Below are positions 29,029-38,178 of a stretch of 64,000 bases of DNA, one piece after another. The notes below the pieces were generated by a model, which was given only the letters and a program-made list of their open reading frames with translations, did no database searches and was not told where the DNA came from. This DNA is from Microbacterium natoriense (GTDB lineage Bacteria; Actinomycetota; Actinomycetes; Actinomycetales; Microbacteriaceae), in NCBI RefSeq assembly GCF_030816295.1, contig NZ_JAUSXV010000001.1:124001-188000 (forward strand), written 5' to 3'. A program made the position numbers and the translations under genes. Position 1 is the first letter of the stretch; each line of letters opens with the position of its first letter.

Positions 29029-31421
29029 GCACGCTCGCCGACCGCCCCGAGAACCCCGTCGTCGGCCGCCGCGCCGCGCACGAGAGCGCTGCGCTGCACG
29101 TCACGGGGGCCGCGATGTATACCGACGACGTCGCAGAGCACACCGCGGGCGTGCTCACCGCGTGGCCCGTGCAGTCGACGAACGCCCACGCCAAAGTGAC
29201 GATCGACGTCTCCGGCGCCTACGAGGTGCCGGGCGTCGTGCGCGTGCTCACCGCAGACGACGTGCCGGGTCTCAACGACGCCGGCATCCGCAACGACGAG
29301 CCCCTGTTCCCGAGCGAGGCCATGTTCTACGGTCACGCGCTCGTGTGGGTGCTCGGCGAGACACCCGAAGCCGCGCGCCTGGGAGCCGAGCGGGTGCAGG
29401 TCGAGTACGAGCCGCTGCCCTCGATCATCACGGTGCAGGACGCCCTCGACGCGCAGTCCTTCCAGGGGACACCGCGCACGGTGCAGCGCGGCGACGCGTC
29501 CGCCGGGCTCGCAGGGTCCGCCCACGTGTTCGAGGGGGTGACCGAGTTCGGCGGCCAGGAGCACTTCTACCTCGAGACGCACGCGTCCTTCGCGATCCGC
29601 GACTCCGAGGGGCAGTACTTCATCCAGTGCTCCACCCAGCATCCATCCGAGACGCAGGAGCTCGTGTCGCACGTGCTCGGCATCCATTCGAACGAGGTCA
29701 CCGTGCAGTGCCTGCGCATGGGCGGCGGCTTCGGCGGCAAAGAGATGCAGCCGCACGGCTTCGCAGCCATCGCCGCTCTCGGCGCCAAGCTCACCGGTCG
29801 CCCCGTGCGACTGCGGCTGAACCGCACTCAGGACATCACGATGACCGGCAAACGGCATCCGTTCCACATCGCCTGGAAGGTCGGCTTCGACGCCGACGGA
29901 ATGCTGCAGGCGCTGGATGCCGTGCTCACCTGCGACGGCGGCTGGTCGATCGACCTGTCCGAGCCCGTGCTCGGCCGCGCCCTGTGCCACATCGACAACG
30001 CCTACTGGATCCCGAACGTGCACGCCTACGGGCAGATCGCGAAGACGAACAAGACCTCGAACACCGCCTACCGCGGTTTCGGCGGTCCGCAGGGCGTGTT
30101 CCTGATCGAGGACATCCTCGGCCGTATCGCCCCGCAGCTGGGCATCGATCCGCTCGAGCTGCGTCGACGCAACTTCTACCGGCAGGGGCAGACCACGCCC
30201 TACGGCCAGGTCGTGAAGGATGCCGGGCGCATGTCGACGATCTGGGATCAGCTCTCCTCCGAGGCTTCTGTCGATGAGCGACGGGCCGAGATCGCCAGGT
30301 TCAACGCGACGAGCCCGCATGCCAAGCGTGCGCTGTCGATGACGCCGATCAAGTTCGGCATCTCGTTCAACTTCGCCGCCTTCAACCAGGCGGGCGCCCT
30401 CGTGCACGTCTACAAGGACGGCTCGATCCTGATCAACCACGGCGGCACCGAGATGGGGCAGGGGCTGCACACCAAGATGCTGCAGGTCGCCGCCACCGCG
30501 CTCGGCGTCGAACTGGATGCGGTGCGCCTGGCCCCGACCCGCACTGACAAGGTGCCGAACACCTCGGCGACGGCCGCGTCCTCGGGTGCAGACCTCAACG
30601 GCGGCGCCGTGAAGAACGCGTGCGAGCAGATCCGCGACCGCATGGCCGCGGTGGCAGGGCGCCTGCTCGGCGTCGACGAGCGCGATGTGCGCTTCGGCGG
30701 CGGGTTCGTGACCGCGCTGGGCGCTCCGCTGAAGCAGGTGACGTTCGCCGAGGTCGCCAAGGCCGCCTACCTGCAGCGCGTGCAGCTGTTCGCCGCGGGC
30801 TACTACCGCACCGAGGGTCTGCACTGGAACCCTGAGATCATGCAGGGCTCGCCGTTCAAGTACTTCGCGTACGGGGCAGCCGCGACCGAGGTCGAGGTCG
30901 ACGAGTTCACCGGGGCGTACCGGGTGCGCCGCGTCGACATCGTGCACGACGTGGGCGACTCGCTCTCGCCCATGCTCGACATCGGCCAGATCGAGGGCGC
31001 CTACGTGCAGGGCGTCGGCTGGCTGACGCTCGAAGAGCTGCGCTGGGACGAGAGCGACGGCCCGCATCGCGGTCGCCTGTTGACCCAGTCGGCCTCGACG
31101 TACAAGCTGCCGAGCTTCTCGGAGATGCCGTCGGAGTTCTCGGTCAGGCTGTTCGAGAACGCACGCGAAGAGGGCGCCGTCTACGGCTCGAAGGCGGTCG
31201 GCGAGCCGCCGTTCATGCTCGCCTTCAGCGCCCGCGAGGCGATCCGGGATGCGGTGGCGGCGTTCGGACCGGCGGGCCATTCGGTCGAGCTCGCGTCTCC
31301 CGCGACACCTGAGGCCGTGTTCTGGGCACTGCGTGCGGCGCAGGCGGCGAGTGAATCCGCTTCCGCGACGAAAGACGAGACTCCGACCGCGTCTGAGCCC
31401 GCACTGGCACCGGCCGGCTGA
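29025..31421 (+). CDS. xdhB: Xanthine dehydrogenase molybdenum-binding subunit
   Basis: This subunit carries molybdopterin and hydroxylates hypoxanthine/xanthine to urate. The 798 residues contain the three signatures of true xanthine dehydrogenases. GGGFGGKE (about 232-239) holds the substrate-binding Glu, AYRGFGGPQG (about 347-356) the Arg, and KAVGEPPFML (about 724-733) the catalytic Glu. QEHFYLETHA precedes them. The C-terminal 30 residues are Ala/Ser/Thr-rich. It overlaps xdhA by four bases and precedes xdhC by 5 bp, so the complete enzyme and its chaperone are made from one message. Confidence 0.94.
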   Translation: MSTLADRPENPVVGRRAAHESAALHVTGAAMYTDDVAEHTAGVLTAWPVQSTNAHAKVTIDVSGAYEVPGVVRVLTADDVPGLNDAGIRNDEPLFPSEAMFYGHALVWVLGETPEAARLGAERVQVEYEPLPSIITVQDALDAQSFQGTPRTVQRGDASAGLAGSAHVFEGVTEFGGQEHFYLETHASFAIRDSEGQYFIQCSTQHPSETQELVSHVLGIHSNEVTVQCLRMGGGFGGKEMQPHGFAAIAALGAKLTGRPVRLRLNRTQDITMTGKRHPFHIAWKVGFDADGMLQALDAVLTCDGGWSIDLSEPVLGRALCHIDNAYWIPNVHAYGQIAKTNKTSNTAYRGFGGPQGVFLIEDILGRIAPQLGIDPLELRRRNFYRQGQTTPYGQVVKDAGRMSTIWDQLSSEASVDERRAEIARFNATSPHAKRALSMTPIKFGISFNFAAFNQAGALVHVYKDGSILINHGGTEMGQGLHTKMLQVAATALGVELDAVRLAPTRTDKVPNTSATAASSGADLNGGAVKNACEQIRDRMAAVAGRLLGVDERDVRFGGGFVTALGAPLKQVTFAEVAKAAYLQRVQLFAAGYYRTEGLHWNPEIMQGSPFKYFAYGAAATEVEVDEFTGAYRVRRVDIVHDVGDSLSPMLDIGQIEGAYVQGVGWLTLEELRWDESDGPHRGRLLTQSASTYKLPSFSEMPSEFSVRLFENAREEGAVYGSKAVGEPPFMLAFSAREAIRDAVAAFGPAGHSVELASPATPEAVFWALRAAQAASESASATKDETPTASEPALAPAG

Positions 31422-31426
31422 ACGGG

Positions 31427-32254
31427 ATGGACTGGCTCGACGCCCTGCACGGGCTGCGCGCACGGCGCAACCCCGCGGTCGTCGTGACCCTGGCGGTGGT
31501 GCGCGGCCACGCCCCTCGCAACGGCGGAGCGAAGATGGTCGTCTCGGCGGATGCCGTGTTCGGCACGGTCGGCGGAGGAAACCTCGAGGAGACCGCGATC
31601 GACCGCGCGAGGGAGATGCTGGCTGCAGGCTCCGCCGAACCCGAGCTGCTCACCCTGACCCTGAGCGACAAGGCCGTGACGGAGTACGGCGTGCAGTGCT
31701 GCGGAGGAGAGGTCACCATGATGCTCGAGCCGATCAGAGTCATCCCGACCGTCGCGGTGTTCGGCGTCGGCCACGTCGGGCTCGAACTCGCGCGCATCCT
31801 CGCCCGGCACGAGGTCGATCTGCACCTGATCGACTCGCGCCCCGCGATGCTCGACGCCGGGCGCCTGGGCGAGCCAGGCCGCAGCGGAGTGTTCGCCGAC
31901 GCGGTCGCGCGCGTGCACATCACGCACGCGCCGGTACCGGAGTCGGCGCTCGCCGCACTGCCCGAGGGCGCCCACGTGCTGGTCATGACCCACGACCACG
32001 TCGAGGATCTCGCGGTGGTCGACATGGCCCTGCGCACGCCAGGGCTCGGGTCGATCGGGTTGATCGGGTCGGCGTCGAAATGGGTGCGCTTCCGCAAGAA
32101 GCTCGCCGAAATCGGGCAGACGGATGCCGATCTCGAGCGGGTCATGACCCCCATCGGCATCCCCGAGGTGGCCGGAAAGCAGCCCGCGGCGATCGCCGTG
32201 AGCGTGGCGGCGCGCCTGCTGCAGCTGATCGACGAGCAGGCGCGGCGGGCGTAG
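31427..32254 (+). CDS. xdhC: XdhC molybdenum cofactor sulfuration/insertion chaperone
   Basis: XdhC binds molybdopterin, helps its sulfuration and inserts it into xanthine dehydrogenase. The 275 residues have an N-terminal XdhC/CoxI domain with VFGTVGGGNLEETAID and YGVQCCGGEVTMMLEP, then a Rossmann-like C-terminal domain with VFGVGHVGLELARIL and GLIGSASKWVRFRKKL. It is intact, unlike the second XdhC-like gene downstream, and directly follows xdhB. By inference it might serve both hydroxylases. Confidence 0.92.
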   Translation: MDWLDALHGLRARRNPAVVVTLAVVRGHAPRNGGAKMVVSADAVFGTVGGGNLEETAIDRAREMLAAGSAEPELLTLTLSDKAVTEYGVQCCGGEVTMMLEPIRVIPTVAVFGVGHVGLELARILARHEVDLHLIDSRPAMLDAGRLGEPGRSGVFADAVARVHITHAPVPESALAALPEGAHVLVMTHDHVEDLAVVDMALRTPGLGSIGLIGSASKWVRFRKKLAEIGQTDADLERVMTPIGIPEVAGKQPAAIAVSVAARLLQLIDEQARRA

Positions 32255-32273
32255 TTCCGGCATCCGATACCCG

Positions 32274-32357
32274 TACGAATGTCGGCCGAGAAGACGAATG
32301 TCGGCCGGGATCGGGGTTCAGGACCGACATCTGTGTTCCGGGCCGGCATCTGTGTCG
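32274..32357. repeat. Interspersed repeat, ATGTCGGCCGAGAA family, copy 2
   Basis: The order is the same as at 23305-23385: ATGTCGGCCGAGAA, a second ATGTCGGCC, then inverted GGACCGACA and CTGTGT. A further inverted GGGCCGGCATCTGTGT follows. It sits between the xdhC stop and the operator of the next unit. Confidence 0.7.
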
Positions 32358-32372
32358 GGCGGATCGATTCGC

Positions 32373-32408
32373 ATCCACCATACGGAAACCAGAATCCGAA
32401 ATATGGAC
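32373..32408. promoter_or_regulatory. Paired operator upstream of the second hydroxylase unit
   Basis: Boxes ATCCACCATACGGAA (32373-32387) and ATCCGAAATATGGAC (32394-32408) are centred 21 bp apart. A -10 candidate TAGAGT lies about 20 bp downstream. They probably control the xdhC-like, FAD, FeS-Mo and mocA-like genes. Confidence 0.55.
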
Positions 32409-32518
32409 ATGCCCGCCGAACTGATCTAGAGTCTCCTCAGGCCTAGGCGGGTTCACACAACCATCTACCGGGCACCCCCGCAGCGAAGACGCTGCGGATC
32501 GTGACCCGGAGGTGCTTC

Positions 32519-33722
32519 ATGCTCGACCGTCTGACCGACTACGCCGACTGCCTGGCCGATCCCGATCGCTGGGCGATCGCGACGATCGTCGAGGTCTCCG
32601 GCTCCGTGCCTCGCCCTGCGGGAACGTCGATGGCGGTGCGCGATGACGGCCGCACGATCGGTTCGGTGTCGGGCGGCTGCGTCGAGGGTGCGGTGGTGGA
32701 TGCTGCGCTCGAGTGCCTGCGGACCGGCGAGGTCGAGCTGCACTCCTTCGGCTACGCCGATGACGACGGCATCTCGATCGGGCTCATGTGCGGCGGCGAC
32801 GTGCGCGTGCTCGTGCAGCCGCTTCGCACCATTCCCAGCGGCATCCTCTCCGAACTCGCCCTCCCCGGTCGTGCCCCGAGGCTCGTGCGGGAGCTGCCGC
32901 TCGACGACGCGGCTCGCAACGGAGGAGTCCTCACGTTCGGGCGGAGACTCACGACGGAACCCTCCGCCCGAACACGTGTTCTCCACCCGACCGAGGCGGG
33001 CCTCGGACCTCGACGATCGGGTGCGCGCGGCGCTCGAGCTCGGCGGCACGCACGTCGTCGAAATCGCCGACCGATCGCAGCCGGAGTGCCCCGTCATCCG
33101 CCGCCTGCTCGTGGAGTCGACGACGACTCCCGCACGCCTCGTGATCTACGGGGCGAACGACTTCTCGGCCGCTCTCGCGCAGGCGGCCGCGCTGCTCGGC
33201 CGGCACGTCACGGTGTGCGACGCCCGTCCCGTGTTCGCGACCCGGGCCCGTCACCCCGGTGCCCAGGAGGTGGTGCTCATGCACCCCGCCGAGCATCTCG
33301 CCCAGGAGATGGACGCCGGACGCATCGACGCCCGCACCGCGATCGTCGTGCTCACGCACGACCCACGCTTCGATCTGCCCGTGCTCGATCGCGCCCTGCG
33401 GGCCGACCTCGCCTACGTTGGCGCGATGGGATCGCGCATGACGCACGAGAAGCGGATGCAGGAGCTGCGCGCGGGTGGGCTCGGCGAGGAGCATCTCGCT
33501 CGCCTGCACTCGCCGATCGGCCTCGACGTCGGAGCCCGAACGCCCGCCGAGGTGGCGGTGTCGATCCTCGCCGAGCTCATCCTCGTCGAGACCGCGGCCC
33601 GCGCCGGCGTCTCGGCCGCTTCGCCGCGCACGCTGCGCGAGGTCTCCGGCGACGTGCACGACACCCGCCGCACCTGCGCAGCCGAACCGCGCAGCCCCGA
33701 GGGGGCGATGGCATGGATGTGA
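32519..33722 (+). pseudogene. Second XdhC-like chaperone gene, frameshifted
   Basis: The N-terminal XdhC/CoxI domain (SGSVPRPAGTSMAV, GSVSGGCVEGAVVDA, GLMCGGDVRVLVQPL) reads from the ATG at 32519, which has GGAGG six bases upstream. After about residue 140 the similarity moves to another frame (DLDDRVRAALELGGTHVVEI, the Rossmann start LVIYGANDFSAAL, then DLAYVGAMGSRMTHEKRM), ending at 33722. The change equals one extra base and coincides with an inverted repeat at 32932-32977, within the linker between domains. The FAD gene starts 10 bases before the final stop. The two halves might be translated separately, but a single chain requires frameshifting. Confidence 0.8.
32932..32977. repeat. Inverted repeat inside xdhC-like gene, GTTCGGG(A/C)GGAG family
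   Basis: Arms GTTCGGGCGGAG (32935-32946) and CTCCGCCCGAAC (32962-32973) are perfect 12-mers around a 15-base spacer, the same geometry as the intergenic copy at 12820-12858. It falls where the reading frame of the xdhC-like gene changes, so insertion of this element is the likely cause. Confidence 0.75.
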
Positions 33723-34639
33723 CGAGCGTCGACGAGGTGCTGATGTGCGCCGACCCCACCGTGTGGCGCCCCGGCGACTCGTGGCTGGCCGGCGGCACGG
33801 TCATCTACTCCTACGGCACCGACATCACCCGCGGCGCCCCGACTCGCCTGCTCGACATCACGGGAGCCGGGTGGCAGCCGATCACCTGGCACGACAACGG
33901 AGACCTCGAGATCGCCGCCACGTGCCGCATCGCCGATCTGCGCGACCTGGCCGACGACCCTCTGCCCGGCGGGGCGCCGCGCAGAGCGCTGCCGGGGCTC
34001 GACGTCATCCCACCGGTCTGCGACTCGTTCGTCGCCTCGTGGAAGATCTGGCACGTCTCGACGGTCGGGGGCAACGTGGCCACAGCGCTGCCCGCCGGCC
34101 CGATGATCTCGCTCCTCACCGCGTGGGACGCCACGGCCCTGATCCTGCGTCCCGACGGACGCCGACGCCGCTCGTCGGTCGCCGACCTCGTCACCGGCCC
34201 GGCCAGGACCCGGCTCGGCTACGGCGAGCTGATCCGCAGTTTCCTGGTTCCTGCCGAGGCGCTGCGCCAGCCGCACGCGTTCCGTCGCATATCGCTCACC
34301 GAGCGCGGTCGATCCGCCGCGCTGCTCATCGGCCGCCGCACGACCGAGCGGAGCGCACGAGTCTCGATCACGGCATCCGTCCCCCGCCCGATCGTGCTCG
34401 ACCTCGTCGTGACACCACGACGAGCGGATGCCGCCGCCTGGCGCACCGCGATCGATACGGCCGCCGTGAGTGCTGGCGGCTGGTACGACGACATCCACGG
34501 CGAGCCGGCCTGGCGCCGCCTGATGACGCATCGGCTCGGCGACGAGATCGTCGCCGAGCTGCTCCCCGGCGCCACCGGGGTCGACGAGGCGAGAGGCCGC
34601 GTCACCGGCGATCTGCGCATCGAGAGGAGCGTGGCATGA
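33713..34639 (+). CDS. FAD-binding subunit of second molybdenum hydroxylase
   Basis: The 308-residue protein matches the CoxM/XdhB-FAD type of FAD subunit. It begins with a flavin-binding WLAGGTVIYSYGTDI-like segment (about 22-36) and carries VSTVGGNVATALPAGPMISLL near residue 116, equivalent to the GG.N....P.GD loop but without the usual Asp. The start at 33713 has GAGGGGGC about 8 bases upstream. It overlaps the frameshifted xdhC-like gene and shares ATGA with the next gene. It would pass electrons from the FeS clusters to a cytoplasmic acceptor. Confidence 0.82.
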   Translation: MDVTSVDEVLMCADPTVWRPGDSWLAGGTVIYSYGTDITRGAPTRLLDITGAGWQPITWHDNGDLEIAATCRIADLRDLADDPLPGGAPRRALPGLDVIPPVCDSFVASWKIWHVSTVGGNVATALPAGPMISLLTAWDATALILRPDGRRRRSSVADLVTGPARTRLGYGELIRSFLVPAEALRQPHAFRRISLTERGRSAALLIGRRTTERSARVSITASVPRPIVLDLVVTPRRADAAAWRTAIDTAAVSAGGWYDDIHGEPAWRRLMTHRLGDEIVAELLPGATGVDEARGRVTGDLRIERSVA

Positions 34640-37413
34640 GCATCATCGAGAGCGGTCTCGGAACGGATGCCGCGCGACCGACGGATTCCGGCCCGCGCCC
34701 GGCGACGCTCGACGGCCGCGAGGTCGAGGTCGCCGCCGAACCCGGCCAGTGCCTGCGCACCTGGCTGCGCGATCAGGGATCCTACGGCGTGAAGAAGGGA
34801 TGCGACGGAGGAGACTGCGGCGCCTGCACCGTGATCGTCGACGGCGAAGCCGTGCACAGCTGTGTTTACCCCGCGCATCGCGCGGCCGGACGCGAGATCG
34901 TCACGGTGCAGGGCCTCGGAACACCGGAGCATCCGCACCCCGTGCAGGAGCGGTTCCGCAAGGCCGCCGGATTCCAGTGCGGTTTCTGCACGGCGGGCAT
35001 GGTGTGCACGGTCGCAGCGATGCCGGAGGGCGACGAGCACGATCTCGATCGCACTCTGAAGGGCAACATCTGCCGCTGCACCGGATACCGCAGCATCGAC
35101 GATGCGGTGCACGGGGTGGAGAACATCGACGACCGCGCCGGTGGCGTGGGGCATGCCACCGGCGCTCCGGCCGCGCTCGGCGTGGTGACTGGAACGGCGC
35201 GGTACACGATGGACATCGACCCCGACGAGCTCCCCGGAGCGCTGCTCTACGGAGCGGTGGTGCGGAGTCCGCACGCCCATGCGCGCGTCATCCGCATCGA
35301 CGCCACCCGCGCTCTCGCGGCGCCCGGCGTCGTGCGGGTGCTCACCGCCGACGACGCCCCGCGGACGCTGTTCTCGACCGCCCAGCACGAGCTCGTCGAA
35401 GACGACCCGGAAGACACCCGCGTGTTCGACGACGTTGTGCGCTTCGTCGGCCAGCGGGTGTCGCTCGTCGTCGCCGAGTCGCAGCGAGCCGCCGATCGAG
35501 CCGCCCGTCTCGTCGAGGTCGAGTACGAGGTGCTGCCGTTCAACCTCGATCCCGAACTCGCCGACCACCCGGACACCTCCGTGCTGCACGGCGACAGCAA
35601 CGTCGTGATGCAGCTGCACTCCGAGGTCGGCGACCTCGAGGCCGAGCTGGCAGCATCGGCCATCGTCGAGGAGCGAACCTTCCGCACCCATCGGGTCTCG
35701 CACACCGCGCTCGAGACGCACGGCTCGATCGCCTGGCAGGACGCCGACGGACGGTACGTCGTGCGCAGCAGCACGCAGGTGCCGTTTCTCGTGCGGCGGT
35801 CGCTCGCTCGCGTGTTCGGGCTGCCGAAGGAGGATGTGCGTGTGTACGCCGCCCGGGTCGGAGGGGGCTTCGGCGGCAAGCAGGAGATGCTCACGGAAGA
35901 CCTCGCTCTGCTCGCGACGAAAGCCACCGGCCGGCCCGTGCGCATCGAGTTCTCGCGCAAGGAGGTGCTCACCGCGACGACCGTGCGGCATCCGTTCCGC
36001 ATGCGAGTGCGTATGGGCGCGACTTCGGACGGCGTGATCACCGGCATCGCGGTCGACGTGCGATCCGACACCGGGGCTTACGGCAACCACGGTCCCGGTG
36101 TGATGTTCCACGGCGTGGGCGAGTCGATCGCGGTATACCGGGCGGCGGCGAAGAAGATCGACGCGTCGGTCGTGTACACGAACTCGGTCCCGTCAGGGGC
36201 GTTCCGCGGCTACGGACTCAGCCAGATGATCTTCGCGATCGAGTCGACGGTCGACGAGCTCGCCCGCGGGCTCGGTCTCGACCCCCTCGAGATGCGCACG
36301 AAGAACCTGATCGGCCCCGACGACGCGATGATCGCCGCGCACGAGGAGCCCGACCTCATCATCGGCAGCTACGGGCTCGACGAATGCGTCGCCATAGTGC
36401 GCGACAGGCTGGCGCGCACACGAGAAGCGGATGCCGCCGGCCTCGCCTCCGGCTGGACGATCGGCGAAGGCGCGGCCGTCGCCATGATCGCGACGGTCCC
36501 TCCGCGCGGACACCACTCCCACGTCACGATCCGGCTCGAGCCCGACGGGGCGTTCGGCCTCGACGTCGGCACGGCCGAGTTCGGCAACGGCACCTCGACC
36601 GTGCATCAGCAGATCGCGGCCACCGTGCTGCAGACCACCACGCAGCGCGTGCGGCTGCGTCAGGCCGACTCCGACCTCGTCGAGCACGATACCGGGGCTT
36701 TCGGTTCGACCGGCACGGTCGTCGCCGGCCGGGCGACGCATGCGGCCTCGACCTCGCTCGCCCTGACGATCCGCGAACGCGCCGCCGCCGTGTTCGGCGC
36801 CCCCGTCGAGGCGTGCCTTCTCGCGGGCGATCGTGTGATGCACGGGGGCGAATCGCTGACGCTGCGTGAACTCGCCGCTTCCGGCCCGATCGAGGCGAGC
36901 GGATATTGGGGCGGCAGTCCGCGGTCGGTGGCGTTCAACGTGCAGGGATTCCGGGTCGCGATCGACGAGGGCACCGGGGAGCTGCGGATCCTGCGTTCGA
37001 TCCACGCAGCGGATGCCGGTGTCGTCGTGAACCCCGAGCAGTGCCGCGGGCAGATCGAGGGCGGTATCGCCCAGGCGATCGGCGCGGCGCTGCACGAGAT
37101 CGTGCGTCTCGACGAATCGGGGCGGGTGATCAGCGACATCCTCCGGCAGTACCACGTGCCGACCTTCGCCGATGTGCCGCGATCGGAGATCTTCTTCGCG
37201 CAGACGAGCGACGTGCTGGGTCCGTTGGGCGCGAAGTCGATGAGCGAGTCTCCGTTCAACCCCGTCGCCCCCGCACTGGCGTCCGCCATCCGTGATGCGA
37301 CCGGTATCCGCCTGACGGCGACTCCCTTCACACGCGACCGGATCCACGCCGCGATCATCGAACGTGACGCCGGCGCGTCGACGGAGCAGGCCACGCCGGA
37401 GGCGGACCGTTGA
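34636..37413 (+). CDS. Molybdenum hydroxylase with fused 2Fe-2S and Mo domains
   Basis: The 925-residue protein joins the [2Fe-2S] domain (KGCDGGDCGACTV about 54-66, FQCGFCTAGM about 116-125, NICRCTGYRS about 150-159) to the Mo-binding domain (from about 170). GGGFGGKQ (about 410) has Gln where xanthine dehydrogenase has Glu, FRGYGLSQ (about 522) replaces YRGFGGPQ, and KSMSESPFNP (about 865) keeps the catalytic Glu. The same Gln and RGYG pattern occurs in E. coli XdhA-type enzymes. Location and operator argue for a purine or related heterocycle as substrate, but the pocket is clearly different from the first enzyme. Confidence 0.83.
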   Translation: MSIIESGLGTDAARPTDSGPRPATLDGREVEVAAEPGQCLRTWLRDQGSYGVKKGCDGGDCGACTVIVDGEAVHSCVYPAHRAAGREIVTVQGLGTPEHPHPVQERFRKAAGFQCGFCTAGMVCTVAAMPEGDEHDLDRTLKGNICRCTGYRSIDDAVHGVENIDDRAGGVGHATGAPAALGVVTGTARYTMDIDPDELPGALLYGAVVRSPHAHARVIRIDATRALAAPGVVRVLTADDAPRTLFSTAQHELVEDDPEDTRVFDDVVRFVGQRVSLVVAESQRAADRAARLVEVEYEVLPFNLDPELADHPDTSVLHGDSNVVMQLHSEVGDLEAELAASAIVEERTFRTHRVSHTALETHGSIAWQDADGRYVVRSSTQVPFLVRRSLARVFGLPKEDVRVYAARVGGGFGGKQEMLTEDLALLATKATGRPVRIEFSRKEVLTATTVRHPFRMRVRMGATSDGVITGIAVDVRSDTGAYGNHGPGVMFHGVGESIAVYRAAAKKIDASVVYTNSVPSGAFRGYGLSQMIFAIESTVDELARGLGLDPLEMRTKNLIGPDDAMIAAHEEPDLIIGSYGLDECVAIVRDRLARTREADAAGLASGWTIGEGAAVAMIATVPPRGHHSHVTIRLEPDGAFGLDVGTAEFGNGTSTVHQQIAATVLQTTTQRVRLRQADSDLVEHDTGAFGSTGTVVAGRATHAASTSLALTIRERAAAVFGAPVEACLLAGDRVMHGGESLTLRELAASGPIEASGYWGGSPRSVAFNVQGFRVAIDEGTGELRILRSIHAADAGVVVNPEQCRGQIEGGIAQAIGAALHEIVRLDESGRVISDILRQYHVPTFADVPRSEIFFAQTSDVLGPLGAKSMSESPFNPVAPALASAIRDATGIRLTATPFTRDRIHAAIIERDAGASTEQATPEADR

Positions 37414-38018
37414 CGATGCACCACCGTCACGCGATCGTGCTGGCGGCGGGCAGCGGCACCCGTCTGGGGCTCGGTCCCAAAGCGCTCCTGCCGTGGAACG
37501 GCGAGGTGCTCGCCACCCGGGCCACACGAGCGGCCGCGCTGGCCGGCTGCAGCGTCTCGATCGCGATCGGCCCGGAGGCGTCGGAGGTGCGTCGTTGGCT
37601 GCGTCGCCGCTCGTCCTCCGCGGTCGCGGTGCACGTGCCCGACGCGCAGCGCGGCATGGGCGTCTCGCTGCGCGCGGCGGTCCGCCATCTCACCGCTGCC
37701 CCTGACCGACCGGATGCCGTCATCGTGCTGCTCGTGGACCAGCCGGGAGTCGACGACTCCGTCATCCGTCGCCTGTTCGACGCGCACCGGCCCGGCCGTG
37801 TGACGCGTGCCGCCTGGACCGGCGCGCCCGGCAATCCCGTGGTCTTCGACACCGACCACCTCATCGCGGCGGCGTCGGTCGCGACGGGCGATTCCGGCGC
37901 GAGGGTGTGGCTCTCGGCGCATCCGCGCCTCATCGACGATATCGAGTGCGGAGACCTCGGCTCCGGCGCCGACGTCGACGAGCCGTCCGACCTCACCGCC
38001 TGGCCCGAACTCGGCTGA
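37410..38018 (+). CDS. MocA/MobA-like molybdenum cofactor nucleotidyltransferase
   Basis: The 202-residue protein has the nucleotidyltransferase signature VLAAGSGTRLGLGPKALLPW near its N-terminus and the metal-site LLVDQPGV near residue 110. MocA proteins attach CMP to molybdopterin for hydroxylases, and co-location with a molybdenum hydroxylase supports that role. A TTG start at 37410 overlapping the previous stop has GGAGG seven bases before it; an ATG two codons later is possible. It ends the second hydroxylase unit before a strong bidirectional hairpin. Confidence 0.82.
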   Translation: MTMHHRHAIVLAAGSGTRLGLGPKALLPWNGEVLATRATRAAALAGCSVSIAIGPEASEVRRWLRRRSSSAVAVHVPDAQRGMGVSLRAAVRHLTAAPDRPDAVIVLLVDQPGVDDSVIRRLFDAHRPGRVTRAAWTGAPGNPVVFDTDHLIAAASVATGDSGARVWLSAHPRLIDDIECGDLGSGADVDEPSDLTAWPELG

Positions 38019-38104
38019 GCGCGCGCTTGCGTGCGGCGTGCACTCCGGTCTGCTCCGGCGTCCTCCGTGCCGGCATGCTCCATCGCCGGCGCCCCTCCTC
38101 AGCT

Positions 38105-38146
38105 GCGAGGCCCCTGTTCATCTGCGTAGATGAACAGGGGCCTCGC
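38105..38146. terminator. Bidirectional terminator hairpin
   Basis: Perfect 19-bp arms (GCGAGGCCCCTGTTCATCT and complement) surround a four-base loop between two convergent genes, mocA-like and azgA-like. Confidence 0.85.
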
Positions 38147-38178
38147 AATCCGGCAGAAGCCTCCCCGCGCCGGGCGGA

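Noticed and set aside
32519..33722. Programmed frameshifting in the xdhC-like gene
   Set aside because: No slippery heptamer is seen, and an inverted-repeat element at the break gives a simpler explanation.
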